Part shown: positions 23,734 to 35,942 of the stretch, one piece after another
Numbering within the stretch: the stretch's first letter is position 1
How the letters are laid out: each line of letters opens with the position of its first letter
Source of the DNA: Hypomesus transpacificus
Taxonomy: Eukaryota; Chordata; Actinopteri; Osmeriformes; Osmeridae
NCBI RefSeq assembly: GCF_021917145.1
Contig: NW_025813735.1
Coordinates: forward strand, 124,001-188,000
Direction: 5' to 3'
Length of the DNA: 64,000 nucleotides
Notes under the pieces: generated by a model
Seen by the model: only the letters and a program-made list of their open reading frames with translations
Databases searched by the model: none
What the model was told of the DNA's origin: nothing
Program-made: the position numbers and the translations under genes

Positions 23734-26700
23734 TTAAATGTGTTTAGATGGCATCTTTGTCATCAAATGTTTCTTTGAATTTAGTTTTGGCTTGAAAACT
23801 ATGATGAAGCACTTAGGCACAAATATGCATATCAACAAAGCAAAACTGGAGGCCAGGATGGCAAAGATCTCCACAGCTACCGTGAACTTCCCAGGAGAGC
23901 TGACATAAGCTGGGATAAAGGTGATCCAGACAGCACAGAATATCAACATGCTGAAGGTGATGAACTTGGCTTCATTGAAGTTATCAGGCAGCTTTCGGGC
24001 CAGGAAAGCCAGGACAAAGCACAAGAGAGCCAGGAGTCCTATATACCCCAGCACAGCCCAGAAGCCCACAGCAGAACCTAAGGCACATTCTAGAATGACC
24101 CTGTCATTAAAATGTTCCATGTTCTTAAAGGGGAAAGGAGGGGAGAGTGTTAACCACAGCACACAGATCAGGACCTGGATGAGAGTGAAAGCCAGGACAC
24201 TGAGTCTCTGCTGTAAAGGCCCAAACCATTTCATGACATCACTTCCTGGAAGTGTAGCCCTGAAGGCCATCAGCACCACTATAGTCTTCCCCAGAACACA
24301 AGAGATGCAGAGGACAAAGGTGATCCCAAACGCCGTGTGGCGCAGCATACAGGACCACTCAGAGGGCCGGCCGATGAAGGTGAGAGAACACAGGAAACAC
24401 AGAGTCAGGGAGAAGAGGAGCAAGAAGCTGAGCTCTGAGTTGTTGGCCCTGACTATTGGGGTGTGTTTGTGAACCACAAAAATTATTGACATAAGCACTG
24501 ACAAAAACACACCAAAGCATGAAAACAATGTTAACAGAGTCCCCATTATTTCTTCAAAGGAGAGGAATTCAATGGGTTTTAAAACGCACATGTCTTGGTT
24601 TTCATTCGGCCAGGACTCTGGAGGGCACAGGAAACAGTCTGAAGAATCTGTTCAACAAATGGTAAAACAAATGTATAAATACATCATCAGTTTAGGAACA
24701 TTCCCAGAGATTTGTGACGGTAAATGAACGGCATCTTCAATAGAAACAGCCAGGTACCTGTCTGGTTGCTGATCGCTCCCTCTGGGCAGATAAGGCAGTC
24801 AAAGCAGCACACTGGCTTCCTTTTGTTGGTGGCCTTCCGAGTCCCAGGAGGACAAGGCTCTGTGCACACCGATCTGGGAACCTTCCAGACACAACATTTC
24901 AATAAGGGTTAGTGTCAGCTAATCCTAAGTATACAGCAAAAATAGAAAAGCATGGTTCCATTGTTTTTATTTTTCATTAAATTATATCTTGTGACCATGC
25001 TGTTTTTCTACCTGTAATAGAACTGTTTAGTTGCCTATTCAATGTACACAACTGCCACAACTGTTGTTTGCAGTCATTACAATCACATTGTTGTACCTCA
25101 GCATGGTTTCCACCCCACACTATTTTAAAATTGTCTTTTATAAGAAATTTCTGTCCATCTGGTTTGGATCCGTCGTATCTGCCGATGTTGACAATGTTAG
25201 CAGAGCCATCTTCTCCTATCTGCCAGTTAACCAAGTCATACTGGGCCACCGAGTCTCCGTTTGCATCAAAGGACACCTTATTCCCATTCTGCGTTGTGAA
25301 GTTCACCAACCTTAGCTGCTCCAGCACCTGCATGAAGACAAACAATTCATTGGAGCTGAATGTCACCTAAAGATATGAAAGGAAATGAACAAAAGTAGGG
25401 TTAGTTTCTCCTCTATATTTTCACCTGTTGAGGCATGACCTCAGTCTTGTTGATACAGCTCCTCCCGGTGGTGGGATTTAACCCGTTTTCACACTGCAGT
25501 AGGTTATGGAGGGCGTGTGCTACTGCGTAAACAGCCATGTAAACATTGTTGACAGTCCTGGTCTCCGTTGTGTCTGTGTAATCGTTGACGACTGTCCTCA
25601 GGTCCTCTGAGCCGGTACACAGCTTGGAGGTGTTAGAGGGGGAGAAGCTGCAGTGAAACACGTCCTCCCAGAAAACCCTGATGTGAGAACTCTGAGGTGC
25701 GTCTGATGGCTTCAGACTCAGCAGGAACTCGTTCAGCCCAGGGATGTCAGACTCAGGGATGGCAAAGCCCATCGCCCCTTGTAAGACACTCCCGCTCTCC
25801 AATGCCAAGCTTGCTGTTGTGATCCACGATTCACTGCCAATCAACTGTTTCCCAGTAACATTCCTTCCTACCTTCTTTAGAAAATCCTGTGTGTATGAAA
25901 GGGACATAAACACCAGCACCACCCTGGAGGTAGAATGTGTGATTGTCTCTACTATTTTGTTGAAATTAACAGTATCTATTTTCTGGAACAATTCTGTGTA
26001 CTCAACACAGATTCCCTCTTTCTTTGCTTCCTTTATGAATTCAACAGTTCCTTCAACAGAGTATGTCTCAGTAGAATAAACAATTCCCACCCAGCTCCAG
26101 CCAAAATGCTTCATGAGTTGCACAAGGGCTATGACTTGGAACTGATCACTGGGCACTGTTCTGAAGAAAGAAGGATATTGTTTCTTGTCACTTAGACAAG
26201 CGCAAGTGGCAAGGTGACTGATCTGTTAACAGGGAAAATAAACATATTAAACATGCTATAGACCACCTACAAATAGACAGAATATTCAGTGAAAATTTGA
26301 CTAGAAATTAAGTGGATTTACTTTGTAAATCTTGCTTGGACTGTATTAGGTCAAAGTAAATGTAACAGATGATTTAGTGGAGATTCTTTAGACACATTTC
26401 AAAGCAGGTTTAACCATCTCACCTGTGGTACATGTAGAGGGCCGATAGCTCTGTTGATATCCCCACTAGGTCCAGAGGAGGAGTGTCCCAGCAGAGCCTG
26501 CACTCTGCCACTGCCACAGCCCTGCTCAGCCCCGTTGACTGCCTCCAAGCCAGCCCTCATCAGGTGGTTGGACCCACAGGCCTTGTAGATCCTGTAGCCC
26601 AGAGTCACTCCTGGAAGAAGCTGGGGGCTGCTGTTGATCTGCTCCACGGTGAATATCAACGTTCGGGCAAACTTCAGCTCCCTGTTATTCCTCCTGGAGA

Positions 26701-27052
26701 AGGAAGTCAGAGCAATTTCATAATTTAATATGAACAATCAAATAAACTGAAAAATAACTCCCCTCCTAGTGATCGAGCATCATTAATTACATGCAGATAC
26801 ATTCATAGATCACTATCCATTGACACATAGGTAAAAGACAAAAACATACTCTTCGCAGTACTCAATTGGTGGCTTCTTGTAGCCATAGTCAACTTTTTTC
26901 CTTCTTGTCTCAAATGTGAATATTCCTCCAACTAGAAGGTCCCCATCTTTAGCTAGCTCTACATAACCTGTCTGTCCTATCAGTCTGCATGCTGAACTGT
27001 CTGACTGAGTCTTTGCCAGTAAACCAAGAATGATGAGTCCCAACAGTCTCAT
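23734..27052 (-). CDS. Receptor E: intact V2R/OlfC, right arm of the inverted duplication
   Basis: Exons (minus strand): 27052-26850, 26693-26423, 26222-25425, 25327-25097, 24881-24758 and 24647-23734; GT-AG throughout, 846 residues. Signal peptide [17 protein letters not shown]; flytrap to about residue 501 ([11 protein letters not shown]; exon 2 motif SSSGPSGDI; exon 3 opens [11 protein letters not shown]); cysteine-rich segment 502-542; seven helices 543-846 with [14 protein letters not shown] and [13 protein letters not shown]. Where CaSR-type flytraps have a serine-rich SGS(T/S)xS loop, E reads SSSGPSG, so ligand preference may differ from G and J. It is the complete version of pseudogene D. 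Family knowledge places it in the membrane of olfactory microvillous neurons; the ligand is not known. Confidence 0.94.
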
Positions 27053-27103
27053 CTCAGAGTCTCTCTCCTCCTCAAACTGCAGTCTCTGTCAGAGGACACA
27101 CCC

Positions 27104-27109
27104 TTTATA
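27104..27109 (-). promoter_or_regulatory. TATA box of receptor E
   Basis: TATAAA on the minus strand, 52 bases before the ATG, followed by the same 5' UTR sequence as D. Upstream of it the sequence differs from D. Confidence 0.7.
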
Positions 27110-27321
27110 CATGCTGAGCAATGTGAACCGATTCGTTTTTCTACCAATAACATGTTATTCGTTTCTCCATGCCCTCCTAGTCTGTCAGATAATACATCAG
27201 TGCAGTCTCTTAGGGAGTACAGTGATACACAAACAATCTCCAAACCACACTATTACTGTACATATTGATGTAGAAATTGATATCACACTGCTGAAATTAT
27301 GAAGATGAGTTACAGGTATTA

Positions 27322-28475
27322 TACACGACTCACCCATTGAGCAGATCAGCTCCTATAAATATCTTGGAGTTCACTTAGATGACACTTCTAGTTGGCATGT
27401 GCATGTTGACATCTTGTGTTCTCGTCTACACCAGAGATTGTATTTTCTACGTAGACTGAGGGTATATAGGATGAACAAAAGCTTCATGGTTTTATTCTAC
27501 CAGGCAGTGCTGGAGAGTTCAATCAGATATGGGATGTCATCCTGGTATGGCAACTTCACCGCAAAACTGAAAACTAAACTCGCTCGTCTGGTGCACACAG
27601 CCATGAAGGTCATTGGAAAAAGTAGCTACCAGACCTTGCAGTCTATTAATCAACAATCTGTTGCCCAAGCCCGGAGAGTAGTAAATGACCCTTCACACAT
27701 TCTCCATTCAGAGTATGACCTTCTACCCTCGGGGAGGCGATATAGAGTCCCTTACTGCATTCTCAACTGTTTTAAGAACTAATTTGTTCCAACTTCCATT
27801 AAATTTCTCAATGCTGCTTGAGGCTGAAGTCTATGTAATAATTTTTACAGTGCTTTTATTACAGTGATCTTTTAGCATGTATTATTATGAGGTGTATGCA
27901 GTGGCGGTTCTAGACACATTTTACTGGGGGGGCCAAGGGGGGGCCAGTGTTTAATCCGAGGGGCACATTAAATACGGACACAAATGATATTTAAACATTA
28001 AATACTTTAATTTTGCTTTACATTAAAATCATACAAAAGGCTCTGGCACTCCCTCTTCTAGTTCCTCAGCTCTCAATACTTTGATATGTTTCTCTTTACT
28101 TTTACTTTTTTATTTACTGGGACAAAAAAGGCAGCAATATCCCTTCCTCGTTTCATAAAGACTACTAGAAGAAGAAAAACGTGTAAAAAAAAACAGTTTT
28201 TTTATTCAGTCAGCTCAGGGGGGCCACAGGGGGGGGGCAGGTAGGTACTTTTTTACAGGGGCACTGGCCCCTGTAGGCCCCCGTGTAGAAACGCCCCTGG
28301 GTGTATGTCTGTGTTATGTTATTGGATATGTGCAATACTGTTATGTAACAATTGATCCTGTTATGGCTGAGGATGTATTGTTTGTTGTCATTGTGACTAT
28401 CAAGGCATTCATGACGCACAGCAGAGTCCGAAAAAAAATTCCCTGAGCGGAACAATAAAGTTCATCATATCCTAA
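27322..28475 (+). mobile_element. 5'-truncated LINE (L2/Rex-like), split by a hAT MITE
   Basis: The frame from about 27327 to 27782 encodes the reverse-transcriptase C-terminal region of L2/CR1-clade LINEs: SSYKYLGVHLDD, LHQRLYFLRRLRVYR, YQAVLESSIRYG, ARLVHTAMKVIG, PSGRRYRVP. After 27782 comes 3' UTR, interrupted by the hAT element at 27899-28299 and resuming at 28300. It ends with GAACAATAAAGTTCATCAT near 28470. The 5' part of the element is missing. Exact clade within L2-like LINEs is uncertain. Confidence 0.8.
27899..28299. mobile_element. hAT-type MITE with 8-bp target duplication
   Basis: 401 bp. It starts CAGTGGCGGTTCTAG and ends CTAGAAACGCCCCTG-like (inverted CAGGGGCG). It is flanked by a perfect 8-bp duplication GGTGTATG at 27891-27898 and 28300-28307, the hAT hallmark. 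No transposase. The insertion is in the LINE 3' UTR, so it is younger than the LINE copy. Confidence 0.9.
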
Positions 28476-29890
28476 AGCCTAATTTAGACTTATGTCACCG
28501 ACACTTTTGAAATGGTCGCCGAAAAAGAAAAGTGTCGCTCAGGCTGCTGCATTTATACTTCGGCAAACAGTCGCCTGTGCTCAAGGTTCGCGTGACGTAA
28601 ACTGAATCATTTTACTGTTACATTCATAGCTATGGTTACGTTGTTAATGCTTTGTAGCCTAGGTGATTGATCAGAGAAACTGACAATTTAAAATGTTTCC
28701 GCAGTCTGAATTTCAGCAATCTGAATTTCAATAATCTGAATTCCCCTAATCTGAATTTCAGAAATGTGTATTTCTGGATCAAAATAATTCAGATGTTTTA
28801 AATTCGGCATACAAATAAATCAGATATGATATATTCATCAGCTTTCTAGTTCCATATGGCAGAGCCAGGCTAAAGCGGCCTCATTATCGTCCATTCAAAC
28901 TCGCCAACATTACAGACCCCATTATCGTCCACGACCGTTTCTTCCGTTAATTTCTTATCGACCAAAAGCTTGACAGAGCTTCTTCAAGTAGTGACCAGCA
29001 GCTGAGGTAGGATTGGTCAAAGCCGTTTTGGGGCGTGGCTTTTGCGATAGGTCAATTCACCATGCACGCATCACTTCCGCATATTGCTAAACCCAAGTCC
29101 ATTACTTCCGGTAGTGAGCAGTTACTGCCCTTCATGCAAGGGGGGAAAGGGTTCAAATTGTAAGTTTCGAGCTACATAGACAACTACGAAGGTAAGGTTT
29201 ATCTAACTCACCCAGTAAAAGTAGCTAGTTCAAGCTAGGCTAGCTTTAGCTATATAGGATTTAAGCTGTACCATTAGCTAGGCTAGCTAGCTAACAATAT
29301 GCAGTGCGCACAGGGCCTTGTGTTCGTGAACTTCTGCTAGAGGTGTGTTACATATCAAACAGTTGGCATTTCCCAGATTTAAAGTGTTGCCATCGACAGT
29401 CAAATGAAAAGTAAATAATGTACTAAGATGTGTTCATGTTGCCTCCAGTAGCTACTGTAGCTTACTATGTACGTCATCACTGAGATTACATTTTTGCCCA
29501 CATGGTGGCGTAACTGAATACAGGGAAGGACTTTTTTAGATTAAGGTAGAGTAAAACAGAGGCTAACATGGTTTGATGGACTTATTAAACACATTCTTAT
29601 TCTTCTTATCAGCTTGGCCAGTGGACAGTGGTTCATTATCCCACAGTCTGCCCAGAGCCCATGTAAGTCATTTAAATAGCTTCAATAACCCAAAAATACA
29701 AGGCTGTAACATTGTCAGCCTGTACTAGTCCTGTGTGTGTTTATTTATGTGTATGTGTGTGTTCATGTGTACGCTTGTGTGTGAATGTGTGTGTCAATCC
29801 AAAGCTGTCCTAAGGGTCCATACCAAGCATGGTTTCCAAAGAGTGCTCCTCCCTTTTCTGTTCAGACGCTGACAGACGTACCATGGAGGA
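28476..29890. other. Spacer before receptor F
   Basis: Contains repeated TCTGAATTTCA words (28703-28762), the dispersed block at 29065-29125 shared with 22680-22735, and AT-rich sequence. A short GT-rich run lies at 29732-29795. No gene recognised. Confidence 0.45.
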
Positions 29891-29897
29891 ATAGGAC

Positions 29898-29903
29898 TAT
29901 AAG
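29898..29903 (+). promoter_or_regulatory. Possible TATA-like element of receptor F
   Basis: TATAAG 50 bases before the ATG, the same distance as the TATA boxes of C, E and H. Imperfect match. Confidence 0.4.
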
Positions 29904-29947
29904 AATGAGAATTCACCTGGATCTTCCTCACAGAACAGTGAACAGAC

Positions 29948-32900
29948 ATGTGTCGAAAAGAATGGTGCTTCCTCTGCTCTTTGGCAGTTCTGTCCCTGAG
30001 TTCTGCCTCTGGCTCTGCCTCTGGCTGTGAAGTGCTGGGTAAGTTCAACATGCAGAGGTTATTCAAGCCAGGAGACATAACGATCGGGGGCATTTTTCCC
30101 GTGTCCAACAAACAGGAGCAGAGCAACATCTCCTACATGGTAAAGCCTCCTGACGTCAGCTGTGTGGGGTGAGTCTGGTCTTATTCACGTCCAGATTGTC
30201 GTCCAGACGTTTACGTGTTTGATGTTTAGTTTATAGTTGTGTATGGATTCCTCAGTTCTCAGTAAAAAACTACTTTTTAATGCAATTACTTTTATTTCTG
30301 ATAATCATGGCTGTTCACTCGTCATTTTTTTTTCTGTCAGTAAAAGTGAGCTTTCATATCTAAAATCTATGATCAACTTTTCAAACAATTTCTTTTTGAA
30401 GGTTTGATCTGCGTGCCTTCCGCTGGACCCAGGTAATGATCTTCGCAATTGAAGAAATCAACGAGGACAACCTCCTGCTGCCCAACATATCCCTGGGTTA
30501 CAGGCAAGCTCATTTCACACCATTCATTATTGTATTCAATCAGCAGACTGCTTAAATCCAAAAGCGATGCACAGGCAGGGATTAGAGCCTGCAACCCCTT
30601 GATCTGCAGTCAAATGCTCTGAGCACTATGCTCTACCCATGCCCCTTAATCTGGAGTCAAATGCTCTAACCACTATGCTCTACCCATGCCCCCGTACAGG
30701 ATCCTTGACTCCTGTGCGTCTCCCACCAACGTCCTGCGCGCGGCTGTGACTTTGGTCAGCCGGTCAGAGGACCCTGGTGCCCTGTGCCCTCCTGTGGCTG
30801 CTCTCATCGCAGAATCCGGCTCCTCTCAGTCGCTGGCTGTGGCCTCCACTCTGGGCCCCTTCAGGGTGCCCACGGTGAGAAGTGTCAGGTGTCGCTACGA
30901 CAGGAACACAGCTGAGACAGAGGCACGTCTGGTGTCTCTGTCTCAGCTCAAGTCCCGTAGATGACTCTGTAAAATGATCATTCTGTGTTCTGTGATCGTC
31001 TGTAAAGATGTTCTGAGTTTGTATTTCATGTATTTCTTTGTCCTTTCAGCAGGTCATTGCTGGTTATTTCTCAAACTCGTATATCCAAGCACTGAGATAT
31101 TACTGGAATGTGTTCTGTGTCAAATGATTTCCCTATGTCATTGTTTTGGATAAAGTCTGTTCAATTTCACACTTGATTTTGAGAAACCACAATAGAACGA
31201 ATGCAAATGCAACTCAGCTGGTTAAGATGAGAGTGAGGGTCACATGAAAGTAATCAACCATTTGTTGATAGTGTATTGAGTATACTATACTGAGCATGTG
31301 TAGATCATCCACAGATTTACTTTTCAAAGAAAGTGCTATCCTCGCTGGGCTCATCTCTCTCATCTCTCATCTCATGTCTCTCCTTGTCATGATGGCAGGT
31401 CAGTTACTTCTCCACCTGTGCCTGTCTGAGTGACAGGGAAAAGTACCCCACGTTTTTCCGCACGATCCCCAGTGACTTCTACCAAGCCAAGGCTCTCGCT
31501 GCCCTGGTCCGCCGGTTCGGCTGGACCTGGATTGGTGCGCTCCATTCAGACAACGACTATGGCCGGAACGGCGTCCTGGCGTTCACCAAGGAGGTGCAGA
31601 AGCAAGGCGTGTGCATCGCATTTGTGGGGACGGTGTTACGGACGTACACCAGGGCCAGGATCCTGGACGTGGTGGACACCATCAAGCAGTCCATGGTCAA
31701 AGTCATTCTGGCGTTCGTTCCAGAGGGCGACCTGTACCCCCTCATGCAGGAGGTGGTCCTGCAGAACATCACAGGGATCCAGTGGATCGCCAGCGAGGCC
31801 TGGATCACCGCTGCGCGGCCCTCCACCCCGGAGATCTACCGATCCTTCGGGGGGACGATCGGCTTTGTGGTGCGCAAGGCAGCCATTCCCAGGTTCGAAC
31901 CGTTCCTCCGGGGCATCAGTCCGTACGTGGACTCCAGCGCCGGTTTTATCAGGGACTTCTGGGAGATCATGGCGGGGTGTCGGCCGCTGGCGCCAGGGAA
32001 GGTCCAGGCGGCTGGTGCCGGGGCCAGGGACGTAAAGTGGTGCAGCGGAACGGAAACCCTAGCAGGTTCCAGCAACGTGTTCTTCAACGTGTCACAGCTG
32101 AGGGTGGCATACAACGTCTACAACGCCGTGTACGCCATCGCACACGCCCTCCATAACCTCATATTTTGCCAGGCGTACGGGGAAAGCCCGGTGATACCTT
32201 GTGTGAATGTGTCTCAGATTCAGCCCAAACAGGTGAGGACATCCACAAACAGAAGTGCTGTATTTACATGAATGATTCAGACAGTTAGGGATACAGTTGA
32301 GCTACACCACCTCATTTAAGTAAAAATATATAATTATAATTTTTATTTTGTGTCATTTTCAGAAGCACCACATGACTCGTGTGTTTTTAAACTCTGGCTG
32401 TACAGGTCAGTGACCAGCTGCAGAAGGTGAAACTCACCAACCCATTTGGGGAAGCCGTGTTTTTCGATAAGAACGGGGACCCGCCCCCCTCCTATGACAT
32501 CATCAACTGGCAGCTGACGGAGGGGCAGGTGGATCATGTGACTGTGGGTCACTTTGGCTCCGCGTCCGATGGGAGCTACAAGCTCAGCATCCAGGAAGAA
32601 GACATCGTCTGGGGAACAGGTCACATGGTACTGTGCATTTATTTTTGGTTTCGTTCATTTTTGTACTTTTGTATTAATTTAGCAAAATTGTTTATTCAAA
32701 ACTAAGCACATATTGTGCATTTAGAAGGGCAGTTATGCTGTATACAGAACAAAATCAAGGATCAGATGTACATGCTGTAGTTCCAGGGGCGGTTTTAGGC
32801 CTCCCGGGCAGCCTCCCGGGGCGCAACAAAGTTAGGGACGGCATTTTCTGCCAAGATGGCCCCCTCTGCTGTGCAAAAAAAGTGTGCGGCTGTGTTCGTG

Positions 32901-34860
32901 CCACTCGCTCCTTCGTCCCGGGGGAGGGGGTCTCAGCTACCAGACACAGTGTAAAGTAACATCTCAGCTACCACACACAGTGTAAAGTAACATCTCAGCT
33001 ACCACACACAGTGTAAAGTAACATCTCAGCTACCACACACAGTGTAAAGTAACATCTCAGCTACCAGACACAGTGTAAAGTAACATCTCAGCTACCACAC
33101 ACAGTGTAAAGTAACATCTCAGCTACCAGACATAGTGTAAAGTAACATCTCAGCTACCAGACACAGTGTAAAGTATCATCTCAGGTACCAGGCACAGTGT
33201 AAAGTAACATCTCAGCTACCAGACATACTGTAAAGTAGCATCTCAGCTACCAGACACAGTGTAAAGTAACCACATCTTAGGTACCAGACACAGTTCGACA
33301 ATTACAGTAACTCACATATCACTTCCTACTACCTGTCAAACTGATTCTAATTGCCCTTCAATATAAATACCCTGTTCTTTCTAGATTCCAACAGCAGCAT
33401 GTTCTGCCGTTTGCCCCCCGGGGACCAGGAAGGCTCAGGTTAAAGGCCGGCCTGTCTGCTGCTTTGACTGCATCCCCTGTCCTGAAGGAACTATAGCCAA
33501 CTCCACAGGTACCAAGCATACACAGTACAGTATACATTACGGTGTTGCCCTATATGGTACAGTATGCATTACAGTGCACTATACAGGTACTGCATATGTT
33601 AGTGTTGCACTATACAGGTACTGTATATGTTAGTGTTGCACTCTACAGGTACTGCATATGTTAGTGTTGCACTATACAGTGAGAAACCTATCTGACTCTA
33701 CTGTGTGAAAAACAAAATCATAGTATATAAAGGATTAATTTAGCAGATGCATTTATTCAAGGCAACGCACAGTACAGGGGAGATTTGAACTTAACCACTG
33801 AGCTACACCTTCCCCCCCAAATGTATAATCTGATGGACGCAAAGAGTCTAGAGGTAATTTGTAATATATATTTCCTACCATGAACCTGTTTTTGTCGGAA
33901 AGTGTATGTGTTACTTGTGTGTGTTCCTCAGGTGCTGTAGACTGCGACCCCTGTCCTCGGGAGTATTGGTCCAACAAGAGGAGGGATAACTGCATTCAGA
34001 AAACCATTGAGTTTTTATCCTACAGCGAACCAATGGGAATAGCTCTTACTGTGATCTCCCTGCTAGGTGCTTGTCTGTCATTGGCCACAATGTCAGTTTA
34101 CATCCACTACAGAGACACGCCTGTGATAAAGGCAAGTAACTTTGAGCTGAGCTCCCTGCTCTTGTTTTCTCTCTTCATGTGCTTCCTCTGCCCTCTGCCC
34201 TTCCTGGGCAAGCCCACCACCCTCACCTGCATGCTGCGCCACACGGCTTTTGGAGTGACCTTTGCCCTGTGTATATCCTGCATTCTGGGCAAGACCATAA
34301 TTGTGGTGACTGCGTTCAGAGCGACCCTGCCCGGCAGCAACATGGCGGGGAAGTTTGGCCCAGCCCAGCAGAGAGTCATCGTATGTTCATGCACGTTCGT
34401 CCAGATATTCATCTGTGTCCTCTGGCTTAATCTCAACCCGCCTTTCGCTGACAAGGTTTTCCGATACAGCAATAAAAAGATTGTTCTGGAGTGTAATCCT
34501 GGTTCGGAGGTTGCGTTCTATGCTGTGTTGGGGTACATAGGCTTTCTGGCTGGAACATGCTTGGTCCTGGCTTTCCTGGCCCGAAAGCTGCCTGATAACT
34601 TCAATGAAGCCAAGTTCATCACCTTCAGCATGTTGATTTTCTGTGCTGTCTGGATCACCTTTATCCCATCTTATGTCAGCTCTCCTGGGAAGGTGACCGT
34701 AGCGGTAGAGATCTTTGCCATCCTGTCTTCTGCATTTGGGTTGTTGATTTGCATTTTTGCGCCAAAGTGTTACATTATTTTCATGAAACCAGAGCACAAT
34801 ACTAAGAAACATGTGATGCGTAAAAACCCTCCAAGGAAAGTAATTTACAGCTCAAAATAG
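29948..34860 (+). CDS. Receptor F: V2R/OlfC with a SINE-derived extra intron in exon 2
   Basis: Exons: 29948-30168, 30402-30503, 30700-30874, 31399-32232, 32406-32627, 33385-33508 and 33932-34860; 868 residues if the 196-bp interruption of exon 2 is spliced. That interruption has AG|GCAAGC at its start and TACAG at its end, so splicing would use a GC-AG pair; unspliced it brings a stop and a frame shift. Signal peptide, [11 protein letters not shown], an ESGSSQS ligand-loop motif like G, H and J, a cysteine-rich segment (about 519-559) and seven helices (from about 560) are complete. TM1-TM5 are distinct from the other receptors, but 34564-34693 (end of TM5 to TM6) is nearly identical to A and E. 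Likely functional; the GC-AG intron is the main doubt. Confidence 0.88.
30504..30699 (-). repeat. tRNA-derived SINE piece forming an intron in receptor F
   Basis: The minus strand reads as a tRNA-type SINE: GGTTGCAGGCTCTAATCC (B-box area, 30579-30596) and GGTAGAGCATAGTG (A-box area). The A-box part is present twice in tandem (about 30600-30645 and 30646-30692). The insert is bounded by TACAGG copies at 30499-30504 and 30695-30700, consistent with a target duplication. Confidence 0.75.
32779..32935. repeat. Possible hAT-like left end in receptor F intron 4
   Basis: CAGGGGCGGTTTTAGGCCTC resembles the hAT ends seen at 27899 and 48777. No matching right end or target duplication was found. Confidence 0.35.
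32935..33300. repeat. 31-bp minisatellite in receptor F intron 4
   Basis: About 11-12 copies of a 31-bp unit containing ATCTCAGCTACCACACACAG and TGTAAAGTAAC. The last copies are more diverged. Intronic. Confidence 0.9.
33738..33830 (-). repeat. SINE relic in receptor F intron 5
   Basis: AGCAGATGCATTTATTCAAG resembles the reversed SINE tail, followed by TTGAACTTAACCACTGAGCT, a reversed tRNA-like head. Confidence 0.45.
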
Positions 34861-34978
34861 ATCGTACAGCCTCAGTCTGTATGGTCATGTAGGCTGATCT
34901 ACGTTACAGTGTTACGACTTCATGTGCTGCTTTTGGTGTCAGTTTGCTTTTAGTCTTGTTCATTACCATGCTGACTGT

Positions 34979-34984
34979 AATAAA
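34979..34984 (+). promoter_or_regulatory. Polyadenylation signal of receptor F
   Basis: AATAAA 119 bases after the stop. The same 3' UTR, with its AATAAA, is duplicated at about 50995-51230. Confidence 0.6.
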
Positions 34985-35127
34985 TCACTCATAACTTCAC
35001 TGTTTGGTTTAACTTTTATTTGCTGACGTTCTATGTGTGGTAGACAGATGAAAATGTCCAATGATAATGGACAACAGAAATGGCTATATTTGATTGGCTT
35101 AGATGGTTTTGGGAGCAGTGTTCCCGC

Positions 35128-35320
35128 TTTTTTCTACGGAGACACAAATCTTTTTTGCAAGTTACAAAACTTTTTTGCAAGTACACAAATCTTGCCTTCT
35201 TCTACGGAGACACACAACTTTTTTTTGCAAGTACACAAATCATTTTCTACAGAGACACAAATCTTTTTTTGCAAGTACACAAATCTTTTTTGAAAGTTAC
35301 AAATCGTTTTTACAGAGCTC
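35128..35320 (+). repeat. Irregular minisatellite
   Basis: Alternating units of TCTACGGAGACACAAATCTT and TTTTTGCAAGTACACAAATC in variable order. It leaves several short frames open in all three forward phases; no gene is implied. Confidence 0.75.
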
Positions 35321-35518
35321 GCTCTCCTGGCACTAATTTCATGCCATAGGTATACATCCGCGCAAAAATATCAAGGTGAAAGTCATCATAGCTTGCATAG
35401 TATAGACCCAGCTCCCAACCCAATTTGGAGAATAGATTAACGGCGATATTTTTTTAATCGCCCTATAATTCTCACATTAACGCAGCACGTTAACGCCGAT
35501 AACGGCCCACCACCCAAT

Positions 35519-35940
35519 ATAATATAATTCAATATTTCATATTTACACATATTGTTAATATATTGTCTAGTTGCTAGCTAGCTAAAACTGCGAAATGGCT
35601 AGCCGCAGTCAGATGTTTTCAGTGATAACACCCTGTAGCCTAATGTCAGTTGTGTTTGTCCTTTAGTAATCTGAAAATGTAAGGACACCCCATGCCATTT
35701 TTTGTCTTTGTTTTTCTCCCCATATTTGAAAAATATAATTTTTACAAATTCAACAATCGGTTGATATTTCCCGTCATCACAACGTTCATGTAATGTACCT
35801 TTATTAAATCATCACCCCCTCTGTGTTCATAAATCATTTAGTTAGAAAGGGTTAAGAGATGCTGACTGTTCAGAGTCTGTTCCTGACGCACAACCCAGGG
35901 TGTCACCAAACAGTAATTACAGACAATGACGAAAGCCAGG
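35519..35940 (+). repeat. 5' flank of receptor G duplicated at receptor J
   Basis: Matches 56548-57170 at high identity, apart from an LTR fossil present only in the J copy. It marks the upstream edge of the segmental duplication that produced G and J. Confidence 0.8.
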
Positions 35941-35942
35941 GG

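Noticed and set aside
31430-32035. A 201-codon Ser/Arg-rich frame overlapping receptor F
   Set aside because: Wrong-frame shadow of exon 3 of F; the receptor frame is clearly homologous and the other is not.
32935-33300. CRISPR-like repeat array
   Set aside because: Units are contiguous with no unique spacers, in a eukaryotic intron; it is a minisatellite.
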